DNA of 5,024 bases from the NCBI GenBank assembly GCA_031553675.1, contig JAVBLF010000012.1, positions 1 through 5,024 on the forward strand. Direction: 5' to 3'. The position numbers were made by a program, and so were the translations under genes. The stretch's first letter is position 1; each line of letters begins with the position of its first letter. The notes beneath the pieces were generated by a model. The model saw nothing but the letters and a program-made list of their open reading frames with translations. It made no database searches and was not told the origin of the DNA. Source of the DNA: JAVBLF01 sp031553675. GTDB lineage: Bacteria; Bacillota; Clostridia; Christensenellales; CALWSW01. Shown piece by piece: positions 1-5,010 of this stretch.

Positions 1-149
1 TCGGGAGGTATCCGAGCAAATCTTTCGTTATGCAAGGAAGCGCCGACGACGCATAATCGAAGAAATTCTGCTAGGAGGCGCTGACGCGGCAGAGCGGAAT
101 ATTTGCCGGATAGATGCCGGAATGGGGTTTCCGGACAGGTCTAATATAC
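1..149 (+). repeat. Structured repeat, copy A (left end cut off by window edge)
   Basis: This is a near-exact direct copy of 2041-2189. I count four substitutions in 149 aligned bases, at 88 (G here, A in copy B), 100 (T/C), 110 (A/T) and 144 (A/G), and no gaps. The right-hand inverted-repeat end is present at 125-143, ending in GGTCTA. The left-hand end would begin about 22 bases before the window, so this copy is truncated only by the window edge. It lies just past the minus-strand terminator at 151-180, in intergenic space. It contains no plausible coding region. See copy B for the fold. Confidence 0.93.
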
Positions 150-150
150 G

Positions 151-180
151 CAAAAGAAAAGGCCGCCCTTGAGGGCGGCC
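151..180 (-). terminator. Rho-independent terminator of the CD1247-like gene
   Basis: A perfect 8-bp GC-rich stem (GGCCGCCC at 161-168, GGGCGGCC at 173-180) with a four-base loop. On the minus strand it is followed by a T-rich tract (complement of 151-160, TTTTCTTTTG). It lies 22 bases past the stop codon of the gene at 203-607 and points the right way to end it. The plus strand has no T-run after the stem, so it should act on the minus strand only. Confidence 0.9.
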
Positions 181-202
181 ACAGCGTGTCCTTTGATTCG
201 CG

Positions 203-607
203 CTAAAAGGCGATTTTTCGTTTGTCGAGCTCGATCATGCTGCCACAGTTAGGGCAGGCGAGCTCCCGCTCCGCGAGCATGGTTTCGCGTTCGACGAGGA
301 AGCTGTCGCCACAGCTCACACAGGCGATCTCCTCCATCGGTTCGTCGTCGTCATCGCCGCCGAGCAGTTCAAAGTCGTCGATGTCCTCGAGCAGGAGGTC
401 TTGCATTTCGCAGACATCCTCGACGACCGTTTCGAGGTTGTCGGTCAAGGTTTCGATCTGGGCTTGTCCTTCGTCGATGCGCGTGGCCATCTCTTCGAGA
501 AGCGCGATGATCGCGGTCATAATGCGGTGTTCTTTGCTCTCGTCGCCGATGCCGAGCCCCTCTGCCAGCCCCCGCAGATAGGCGGCTTGTTTCGAAATCT
601 GACTCAT
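203..607 (-). CDS. CD1247-like small acidic zinc-ribbon protein
   Basis: A 134-residue cytoplasmic protein. Residues about 5-80 form a predicted helical, coiled-coil-prone region that begins with the pattern AYLRGLAEGL and a following ESKE, which I recognise as the N-terminal domain of the clostridial CD1247 family. A short acidic linker follows (GGDDDDEP, 83-90). The C-terminal end is a zinc ribbon with Cys96-x2-Cys99 and Cys118-x2-Cys121, which should bind one zinc. The molecular function of the family is not known; some databases have loosely labelled members as transcription factors, but no DNA-binding helix-turn-helix is visible. The ATG at 605-607 is preceded on the minus strand by GGGAGG, 8 bases away, which fixes the start. 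The gene is monocistronic, ends in TAG and has its own terminator. It is divergent from the lipoprotein gene. Confidence 0.85.
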   Translation of the reverse strand: MSQISKQAAYLRGLAEGLGIGDESKEHRIMTAIIALLEEMATRIDEGQAQIETLTDNLETVVEDVCEMQDLLLEDIDDFELLGGDDDDEPMEEIACVSCGDSFLVERETMLAERELACPNCGSMIELDKRKIAF

Positions 608-637
608 ACCCTCGTCCTCCCAAACTCCGTTTTTCCC

Positions 638-643
638 ATTGTA
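638..643 (-). promoter_or_regulatory. Possible -10 element for the CD1247-like gene
   Basis: The minus strand reads TACAAT here, one mismatch from the SigA consensus. The expected start of transcription would be near 631, giving a leader of about 24 bases that contains the ribosome binding site. There is no recognisable -35 hexamer at 16-18 bases. The upstream DNA instead carries a tandem 7-base repeat (TGCGTCC twice, 652-665). Position supports the call; the missing -35 weakens it. Confidence 0.35.
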
Positions 644-730
644 CTACGTTTTGCGTCCTGCGTCCTCTTTTCGATAAAGAAAAATCGGCAGGGGTATGGG
701 GTGGAGGCGGCTGTGCGATGCGGCTATGGC

Positions 731-759
731 TTGCCCGCTCGAATCTTATGTGTTATAAT
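731..759 (+). promoter_or_regulatory. SigA-type extended -10 promoter of the lipoprotein gene
   Basis: TTGCCC at 731-736, a 17-base spacer, then a perfect TATAAT at 754-759 preceded by TG one base upstream (TGT, 751-753), the extended -10 motif. Transcription would start near 766, leaving a leader of about 17 bases that is little more than the ribosome binding site. Sequence quality and spacing make this the best promoter in the window. Confidence 0.85.
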
Positions 760-782
760 TTTTGTGAAGGAAGGTGAACCGC

Positions 783-1451
783 GTGAAAAAACTCTCTCTC
801 GTTCTGGGTGGCGTCTTGTTGCTGGCATCGCTTGCAGCGTGCGGGATAGAAGCTTCCGAAAATTCCTCGACGGCGCAAATAAGCGCAACCCTCTCGCCGG
901 ATCCGGATGCGGGAGACGTGTTGTCCTTTGGCCTGACCGAACCGGAAGCGGCCATTTTCTTCGGCAGCCTCTTTTTCTGCCCCGGCGTCGCAGAGGTCAA
1001 TTGGGTTCCGGGCGACAATTTCGTGCTCATCTACGAATCCATTGCCAATGGGACGATCGACCGCGAAAGCAGCCCGCTTTTCCACTTGGAACCCGGGCAA
1101 ACGGCAATCGACAACGCGGGGAGTGTCAAGCTCGTTTTCGGCGTCATAGACGATGGCAATAAGGGCGAAAATGCGCCGGATGATTTCCGCCTCTATACGT
1201 CCACGATCGCTGGGAACGGATCGACATGCGGGCACCGTGTCCGCGTGTATCCCATGGATCGAACCCGTATGCGGAGTATGTCGGGCAATGTGCTCCGATA
1301 TCCGGACGAAGGCAAGCAGAAGGACGGTAGCCATTTGCTGATGGAAGTTTGGTATGAATATGAAGGCAAAGGGCCTGGTCAGCGTGATTTCGCGCATGCC
1401 GATGCCGGTATCCGCGTCTACCTGAAAAACGAGCGCGCCGAAAGCAAATAA
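783..1451 (+). CDS. Putative secreted lipoprotein of unknown function
   Basis: A 222-residue protein I do not recognise. The N-terminus is a classic lipoprotein signal: MKK, a hydrophobic stretch at about 4-19, and the lipobox Leu17-Ala18-Ala19-Cys20, so Cys20 should be lipidated and the mature protein anchored on the outer face of the membrane. The mature part starts with a Ser/Thr/Asn/Asp-rich, probably flexible segment (about 22-45), then a mixed region with many hydrophobic-polar alternations suggesting beta strands (about 46-215). Two further cysteines, Cys66 and Cys149, could form a disulphide. The GTG at 783 is chosen because AGGAAGG lies 8 bases upstream; an in-frame GTG at 774 is too close to any Shine-Dalgarno sequence and would only add three residues. 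The gene has its own promoter and terminator, so it is probably transcribed alone. Confidence is high for lipoprotein, nil for a specific function. Confidence 0.85.
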   Translation: MKKLSLVLGGVLLLASLAACGIEASENSSTAQISATLSPDPDAGDVLSFGLTEPEAAIFFGSLFFCPGVAEVNWVPGDNFVLIYESIANGTIDRESSPLFHLEPGQTAIDNAGSVKLVFGVIDDGNKGENAPDDFRLYTSTIAGNGSTCGHRVRVYPMDRTRMRSMSGNVLRYPDEGKQKDGSHLLMEVWYEYEGKGPGQRDFAHADAGIRVYLKNERAESK

Positions 1452-1461
1452 GCGCAAACAG

Positions 1462-1500
1462 AAGCCCGCTCCCTCGACAGTGGGGGGATGCGGGCTTTTT
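1462..1500 (+). terminator. Rho-independent terminator between convergent genes
   Basis: An 8-bp stem (AAGCCCGC at 1462-1469 with GCGGGCTT at 1490-1497), extendable inward by pairing TCCC (1470-1473) with part of the G-run at 1482-1487, and ending in a five-T run (1496-1500). It is 10 bases past the lipoprotein stop codon. The convergent GyrI-like gene stops 7 bases beyond it. On the minus strand the tract after the stem (CTTCTGTTTG) is poorer, so termination in that direction is possible but likely weaker. Confidence 0.88.
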
Positions 1501-1507
1501 CGCATGG

Positions 1508-1972
1508 TTATTTTCGGCGGATGGCGGCGGTGATCTGGGTCAGGAACTGTTCGGGCGGGCCATCGGGGCCGTTGAAGTAGGCTTCGTAGACCGGGCCGTC
1601 GAGCGCAAAGCCGTTTTCGTCGATCCAGCGGGTCATCTCATCGTAGACCGGGCCGAGCTCCTGGTAGGGGCCGAGGCAAACGCAGTGTGCGTAGAGTCCG
1701 GCGCGGACGCTTCCAGGGAGGAAGTCGCTTTCCTTTTCGATGGCATGGCGCACGGGGAAGGCGAGTTCGAGGTCGATGTCGTTCATATCCATGTTGTGGT
1801 AGGCGATAAAAGGGATGGCGCTAGGTGTCAAGCCGTGCTGCGCCAGGTAGCCGCCCAGCTTCATATAGCCCGCGCCGATCGCATTGGGTAGATCTTTGAG
1901 ATTGCTCCGTGTGCGGAGGGATACCGTGTGCTGCTCGTTCATATCCAGCAGGTGAAAGGGGGTGATGCGCAT
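1508..1972 (-). CDS. Stand-alone GyrI-like (effector-binding) domain protein
   Basis: A 154-residue soluble protein matching the GyrI-like / AraC effector-binding fold (SHP2-type beta-alpha-beta repeats). Recognisable family features are the segment around IAYHN...DIDLELAFPV (56-74), the central AHCVCLGPYQELGPVYDEMTRWIDENGF block (95-122), and PVYEAYFNGP (127-136), in which Glu130 matches the acidic residue that often contacts cationic ligands. No helix-turn-helix is attached, so it is a ligand-binding or small-molecule-modifying protein rather than a complete regulator; ligand unknown. The start is the ATG at 1970-1972, preceded on the minus strand by AAAGGAAG with a good spacing. An in-frame ATG near 2059 would add 29 residues, but that extension is read from the structured repeat and has no family similarity. 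It ends in TAA next to the shared terminator. I see no convincing promoter between the gene and the repeat. Confidence 0.83.
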   Translation of the reverse strand: MRITPFHLLDMNEQHTVSLRTRSNLKDLPNAIGAGYMKLGGYLAQHGLTPSAIPFIAYHNMDMNDIDLELAFPVRHAIEKESDFLPGSVRAGLYAHCVCLGPYQELGPVYDEMTRWIDENGFALDGPVYEAYFNGPDGPPEQFLTQITAAIRRK

Positions 1973-2017
1973 AACAGCTTCCTTTCGGTTCGATGGCGGC
2001 GAATCTTCCGCGTTCAG

Positions 2018-2183
2018 TAGACCCGTCCGGAAACCCGCTTTCGGGAGGTATCCGAGCAAATCTTTCGTTATGCAAGGAAGCGCCGACGACGCATAATCGA
2101 AGAAATTCTGCTAGGAGGCGCTGACGCAGCAGAGCGGAACATTTGCCGGTTAGATGCCGGAATGGGGTTTCCGGACAGGTCTA
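2018..2183. mobile_element. Structured 166-bp element with 19-bp inverted ends, copy B (MITE-like)
   Basis: Left end 2018-2036 (TAGACCCGTCCGGAAACCC) and right end 2165-2183 are inverted repeats with one mismatch (C2024 against A2177); both ends finish in TA. The inside folds on the plus strand: 2047-2052 with 2153-2158; 2053-2061 with 2141-2148 (A2055 bulged); a hairpin 2062-2073 with 2091-2102 (11 of 12 pairs counting G-U); and a hairpin 2106-2112 with 2128-2134 topped by GCG-CTGA-CGC (2118-2127). The last two and the stem meet in a three-way junction. It encodes no transposase. A non-autonomous transposable element (TA at each end could be a duplicated TA target) fits best; a dispersed structured RNA element is the alternative. 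It sits 45 bases upstream of the GyrI-like start and 25 bases before the operon -35. I do not recognise the family. Confidence 0.8.
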
Positions 2184-2208
2184 GTATACCATGATTTTGC
2201 ACAACCGC

Positions 2209-2237
2209 TTGACCCGTGTGCGCAAACGTGTAAGAAT
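2209..2237 (+). promoter_or_regulatory. Probable operon promoter (peptidase-EF-P operon)
   Basis: TTGACC at 2209-2214 (5 of 6 to consensus), 17-base spacer, AAGAAT at 2232-2237 (4 of 6), with TG at 2229-2230 placed as an extended -10. Transcription would begin about 7 bases later, at or within a base or two of the ATG at 2244. That agrees with the lack of any Shine-Dalgarno sequence before this gene. Confidence 0.6.
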
Positions 2238-2243
2238 ATTCGC

Positions 2244-3131
2244 ATGAATGAATCGACGAGTGGCGCGACGACGACCGCGCACAACATTCGCATCGGCCCG
2301 GCGGGGAACTCCGAGTCCTTTTACGCTGCGGGCTTCAAAAAGAGCGTGCAAGCACCGGCATGGATCGCGGGTCTGGGGCTGAACGCGTTCGAATACCAGT
2401 TTGGCCACGGCGTATCGATCGGAGAAGCGACGGCGCACGAGATTGGCGAAGAGGCCCGGGCGCACGGCGTCGAGATGAGCGTGCACGCGCCCTACTTCAT
2501 CAACCTGTCCATGCCGCTCGACGACGAGCGCGCCGAGAAAAACTTTCGCTACTTCGAACAGACGGCGACGGCCGCGCAGTGGCTGGGGGCGAAACGGGCC
2601 GTGTTTCACCCGGGGTCGGCTAGCAAGATCGATCGCGGGGTGGCGCTTGGGTACGCGAGCGATTTTCTGCGGCATCTCCTCGCCTTTCTCGATGAACGGG
2701 GCTTGGGGGATGTCGCACTTTGTCCTGAAACGATGGGCAAGCAAAACCAGCTCGGCGATCTCGACGAAGTGATCGCGCTCTGCCGGATCGACGAGAGGAT
2801 CGTGCCTGCGATCGATTTTGGGCACCTGCACGCGCGGGGTTTGGGCGCGCTCAAAGAGAAGGCCGATTTTGCCGCCGTGTTGGACGCGCTGGAAACGGGG
2901 CTAGGCCACGAGCGGGCAAAGGCCATGCACGTCCATTTCAGCCGCATCGAATTCATAAAGTCCGGAGAGAAGAAGCACTGGACCTTTGCCGACACCCAGC
3001 ACGGTCCGGATTTTGACCCGCTGGCCGAGCTGATTTTGGAGCGCGGGTACGCGCCGCACATCATCTGCGAGTCGGCTGGCACACAGGCCGAGGACGCGCT
3101 CACCATGAAGCGCATGCTTTTGGAGGGTTGA
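2244..3131 (+). CDS. Endonuclease IV-like (AP endonuclease family 2) TIM-barrel protein
   Basis: A 295-residue cytoplasmic TIM-barrel protein. Endonuclease IV cleaves DNA 5' to abasic sites in base-excision repair using three metal ions, usually zinc. Candidate metal ligands appear in the right order: His81 (SVHAPYFINLS), His122 (FHPGS), Glu162 (PETMGK), Asp191 and His194 (AIDFGHLHARG), His229 or His231 (AMHVHF), His245 (EKKHW) and Glu276 (ICES). The Asp of the E. coli Asp-x-His pair (Asp229-x-His231) seems replaced by Lys243 before His245, so this may be a divergent subfamily; activity as a repair nuclease is inferred, not shown. The family core begins at about residue 15 (IRIGPAGNSESFY). 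The ATG at 2244 is the nearest start, lacks a ribosome binding site and adds a polar Ser/Thr-rich leader of about 14 residues. An upstream in-frame ATG at 2154 lies inside the repeat and is rejected. It is first in an operon, one base before the peptidase gene. Confidence 0.85.
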   Translation: MNESTSGATTTAHNIRIGPAGNSESFYAAGFKKSVQAPAWIAGLGLNAFEYQFGHGVSIGEATAHEIGEEARAHGVEMSVHAPYFINLSMPLDDERAEKNFRYFEQTATAAQWLGAKRAVFHPGSASKIDRGVALGYASDFLRHLLAFLDERGLGDVALCPETMGKQNQLGDLDEVIALCRIDERIVPAIDFGHLHARGLGALKEKADFAAVLDALETGLGHERAKAMHVHFSRIEFIKSGEKKHWTFADTQHGPDFDPLAELILERGYAPHIICESAGTQAEDALTMKRMLLEG

Positions 3132-3132
3132 C

Positions 3133-4200
3133 ATGAATCGAACGGCAACGCTAGCAAATTTGGCCGACGTCACGATAGTGACGAGCCGGAGCAACATGCG
3201 CTATTGCAGCGGTTTTACGGGCGACAGCGGCGCGTGCATCGTCGGCGCCGGACGTCGCGTGCTGATCAGCGACTTTCGCTATACGGAGCAGGCGTCCCAA
3301 CAGGCGCCGGACTGGGAATACAGGGAGTTTGAGCGCGGCGACGAATACGAGTTGATGGGCGCCATTGCGGCCGAGATGGGCGCAAAAAGCGTCGCCTGGG
3401 AAGAGTCGGCGCTGACGATCGCGAAGTCGCGGGCGATTGGGGCGGCGCTCACCGAGACGCTGGGAGCGGGGATCGCGTTTTGTGACGCGAGCCTGCCTTT
3501 GCAAAGGGCCCGCGCCGTGAAGGACGAAGTCGAACTCGATGCGATCCGCCGTGCCTGTGCGATCGGAGATGCCGCGTTCGCGCATTTGCTCGGCGTGTTG
3601 CAGCCCGGCATGACGGAGATTGAAATCGCACTCGTGCTCGAAACGAAAATGCGGCAACTCGGCGCGACGGGAACGTCCTTCGAGACGATCGTTGCCTCGG
3701 GCGAACACGGATCGCTGCCCCACGCCGTCCCGTCGCAGCGCACCGTGCAAGAGGGAGACTTGATCACGCTCGATTTCGGCTGCGTTTTGGACGGCTACTG
3801 TTCCGACATGACCCGCACGGTCGCGTTGGGAGAGCTTGCGCCCGAAGCGCGAAACGTATATAATAAAGTCTTGGAAGCGCAGAAAGCGGCCTGTGCGGGC
3901 ATCTGCGCCGGATTGACCGGGCGCGAAGCCGACGCAATCGCGCGCGATTTGCTGGCAAACGCTGGGTATGGCAGCGCGTTCGGGCACGGCTTGGGGCACG
4001 GTGTCGGCATCGACATCCACGAAGAACCCCGTCTCTCCCCGGCAAGCGAAACCGTACTCACCCGCGGCATGGTCGTGACGATCGAGCCGGGCGTCTACCT
4101 CGCGGGACGTTTCGGCGTCCGCATCGAGGATTGTGGCGTCCTGACGGATAGCGGTTTCGAGAGTTTTACCCACGCGCCCAAGGATTTGATCCAGATTTGA
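3133..4200 (+). CDS. M24 family Xaa-Pro peptidase (aminopeptidase P / prolidase type, YqhT-like)
   Basis: A 355-residue cytoplasmic metallopeptidase that should remove N-terminal residues linked to proline or split X-Pro dipeptides. Residues 1 to about 122 form the creatinase-like N-terminal domain (NMRYCSGFTGDSG near 21-33). Residues about 130-350 form the pita-bread catalytic domain. All five dimetal ligands are visible: Asp214 (LDFG), Asp225 (SDMTRT), His289 (GHGLGHGVG), Glu318 (TIEPGVY) and Glu332 (VRIED), plus substrate-site His197 (SLPHA), His285 and His296 (DIHEEP). Length is typical of short M24B proteins, and nothing is missing. Sequence alone does not separate aminopeptidase P from prolidase. 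The ATG at 3133 lies one base after the previous stop, with GGAGGG at 3122-3127 inside the end of that gene, so translation is likely coupled. It precedes efp, the usual order in Bacillota. Confidence 0.94.
   Translation: MNRTATLANLADVTIVTSRSNMRYCSGFTGDSGACIVGAGRRVLISDFRYTEQASQQAPDWEYREFERGDEYELMGAIAAEMGAKSVAWEESALTIAKSRAIGAALTETLGAGIAFCDASLPLQRARAVKDEVELDAIRRACAIGDAAFAHLLGVLQPGMTEIEIALVLETKMRQLGATGTSFETIVASGEHGSLPHAVPSQRTVQEGDLITLDFGCVLDGYCSDMTRTVALGELAPEARNVYNKVLEAQKAACAGICAGLTGREADAIARDLLANAGYGSAFGHGLGHGVGIDIHEEPRLSPASETVLTRGMVVTIEPGVYLAGRFGVRIEDCGVLTDSGFESFTHAPKDLIQI
3836..3864 (+). promoter_or_regulatory. Possible internal promoter for efp
   Basis: TTGCGC at 3836-3841, exactly 17 bases, then a perfect TATAAT at 3859-3864, inside the peptidase coding region. 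The hexamers and spacing resemble the lipoprotein promoter at 731-759. Transcription would start near 3871, about 370 bases before efp, and run to the terminator at 4907-4938. It is an unusually AT-rich island for this gene, but it also encodes the plausible peptide NVYNKV, so it may be coincidental. Confidence 0.4.
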
Positions 4201-4243
4201 CATCGAAAAGTGAACTCAACTCGATATATTGGAGGAGACACCC

Positions 4244-4801
4244 ATGACAAGTGCAGGCGATTTTCGCAAAGGGATCACGGTTGACATCGAAGGCAACGTC
4301 TGGCAGATCGTAGACTTCCAGCACGTGAAACCCGGCAAGGGAGCCGCCTTTGTGCGCACCAAGCTGAAAAACGTCATGACCGGCGCGACGCTTGAACGCA
4401 CCTTCAACCCGTCTGACAAATACCCTCTCGCCCACATCGAACGCAAAGAGATGCAGTACCTCTACAACGACGGCGAGCTGTACTACTTCATGGACGTCGA
4501 AACCTACGAGCAGCTCCCGCTCAACCACGACGCCGTCGAGGACGCGATCCACTTCATCACCGAAAACATGAGCGTCACGATCGCGTTTTACAAGGGCGCG
4601 GCCTTCTCGGTCGACGCGCCGAACTTCGTCGAGCTGACGATCACCGAGACCGACCCCGGCTTCAAGGGCGACACCGCCACCGGTGCCACCAAGCCCGCCA
4701 TCCTCGAAACCGGCTACAAGATCAACGTCCCCCTCTTCGTCGAGCAGGGCGACAAGATCCGCGTCGATACGAGAAGCGGCGACTACATGGAGCGCGTATA
4801 A
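4244..4801 (+). CDS. efp: Translation elongation factor P
   Basis: A 185-residue EF-P, the usual full length. It binds between the P and E sites of stalled ribosomes and promotes peptide-bond formation at polyproline stretches. Three domains are visible: the KOW-like domain I (about 1-64), OB domain II (about 66-128) and OB domain III (about 129-185). The domain I loop reads HVKPGKGAAF, placing Lys32 at the tip; this is the position modified with 5-aminopentanol in Bacillus subtilis, so a modification is likely here but its chemistry cannot be read from this window. Domain III holds the family signature around DPGFKGDTATGATKPA and ends in GDYMERV. The ATG at 4244 has GGAGGAGA (4231-4238) 5 bases upstream; an in-frame TTG at 4229 precedes that site and is rejected. 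It is 43 bases after the peptidase gene, in the same operon, and possibly also served by the internal promoter at 3836-3864. Confidence 0.98.
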   Translation: MTSAGDFRKGITVDIEGNVWQIVDFQHVKPGKGAAFVRTKLKNVMTGATLERTFNPSDKYPLAHIERKEMQYLYNDGELYYFMDVETYEQLPLNHDAVEDAIHFITENMSVTIAFYKGAAFSVDAPNFVELTITETDPGFKGDTATGATKPAILETGYKINVPLFVEQGDKIRVDTRSGDYMERV

Positions 4802-4906
4802 CGATCCCGTTTGTGTGACGTTTACCGCAACGGATCGGTCGTTGTGTTGCGGCGGGCATCAACGAGAGATAACCTTTCGCCGGAATGCGAAACGCGAAGT
4901 TTGGTC
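4802..4906 (+). other. 3' untranslated stretch after efp with small competing hairpins
   Basis: I see no gene between the efp stop codon and its terminator. Two mutually exclusive hairpins can be drawn: CGATCC (4802-4807) with GGATCG (4832-4837), and CCGCAAC (4825-4831) with GTTGCGG (4846-4852). A third is TTTCGC (4875-4880) with GCGAAA (4887-4892). None has a T-run, so they are not terminators. They may only be background pairing in the efp 3' end. Confidence 0.3.
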
Positions 4907-4938
4907 AAGCAGCCCCGTGCGCTTTGGGGCTGCTTTTT
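4907..4938 (+). terminator. Rho-independent terminator of the efp operon
   Basis: A perfect 10-bp stem (AAGCAGCCCC at 4907-4916 with GGGGCTGCTT at 4926-4935), a nine-base loop and a T-run at 4934-4938. It lies 105 bases past the efp stop codon and should end the three-gene transcript. Confidence 0.93.
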
Positions 4939-5001
4939 GCTGCCTTTGGGTGGGGTTTTGCTGGTTCTGAGCAGATAGCGGTTTTTCTTTTTTGGGATTG
5001 A

Positions 5002-5010
5002 TGATATAAT
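5002..5010 (+). promoter_or_regulatory. Extended -10 promoter of the next gene beyond the window
   Basis: TGATATAAT gives a TG motif one base before a perfect TATAAT (5005-5010). The -35 position at 17 bases spacing reads TTTTTC (4982-4987), which is poor, so the extended -10 would carry the promoter. Transcription would start near 5017. The window ends in GAGAGG, which looks like the beginning of a ribosome binding site, so a plus-strand gene should start just past the edge. Confidence 0.65.

Noticed and set aside
1..149. CRISPR array or tandem repeat.
   Set aside because: Only two widely separated copies of one long unit exist, with unrelated genes between them; there are no regularly spaced short repeats.
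652..665. Tandem TGCGTCC repeat as an operator in the divergent promoter region.
   Set aside because: Two 7-base units without symmetry are too little evidence; mentioned only as context for the weak CD1247-like promoter.
401..1162. A plus-strand open frame of about 250 codons running through the CD1247-like gene, the divergent promoter region and the lipoprotein gene.
   Set aside because: It crosses two well-supported genes and their promoters, and its product is Arg-rich without any family feature.
1973..2059. N-terminal extension of the GyrI-like protein by 29 residues.
   Set aside because: It runs into the structured repeat; the internal ATG at 1972 has a good ribosome binding site and matches the family's normal N-terminus.
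2154..2243. N-terminal extension of the endonuclease IV-like protein from an ATG at 2154.
   Set aside because: The extra 30 residues are read from the inverted repeat and the promoter region, and transcription appears to start after them.
2238..2249. Small hairpin ATTC-GCAT-GAAT around the first ATG of the operon.
   Set aside because: Only four base pairs, easily expected by chance.
3151..4203. A long open reading frame of about 350 codons on the strand opposite the peptidase gene.
   Set aside because: It is the antisense shadow of a clearly conserved M24 peptidase in GC-rich DNA, has an Arg-rich, low-complexity composition and shows no recognisable motif.
4197..4230. Promoter directly before efp: perfect TTGACA at 4197-4202 and TATATT at 4225-4230.
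   Set aside because: The spacer is 22 bases, far from the usual 16-18, and a start after TATATT would fall inside the ribosome binding site. No suitable hexamer exists at the right spacing for either element.
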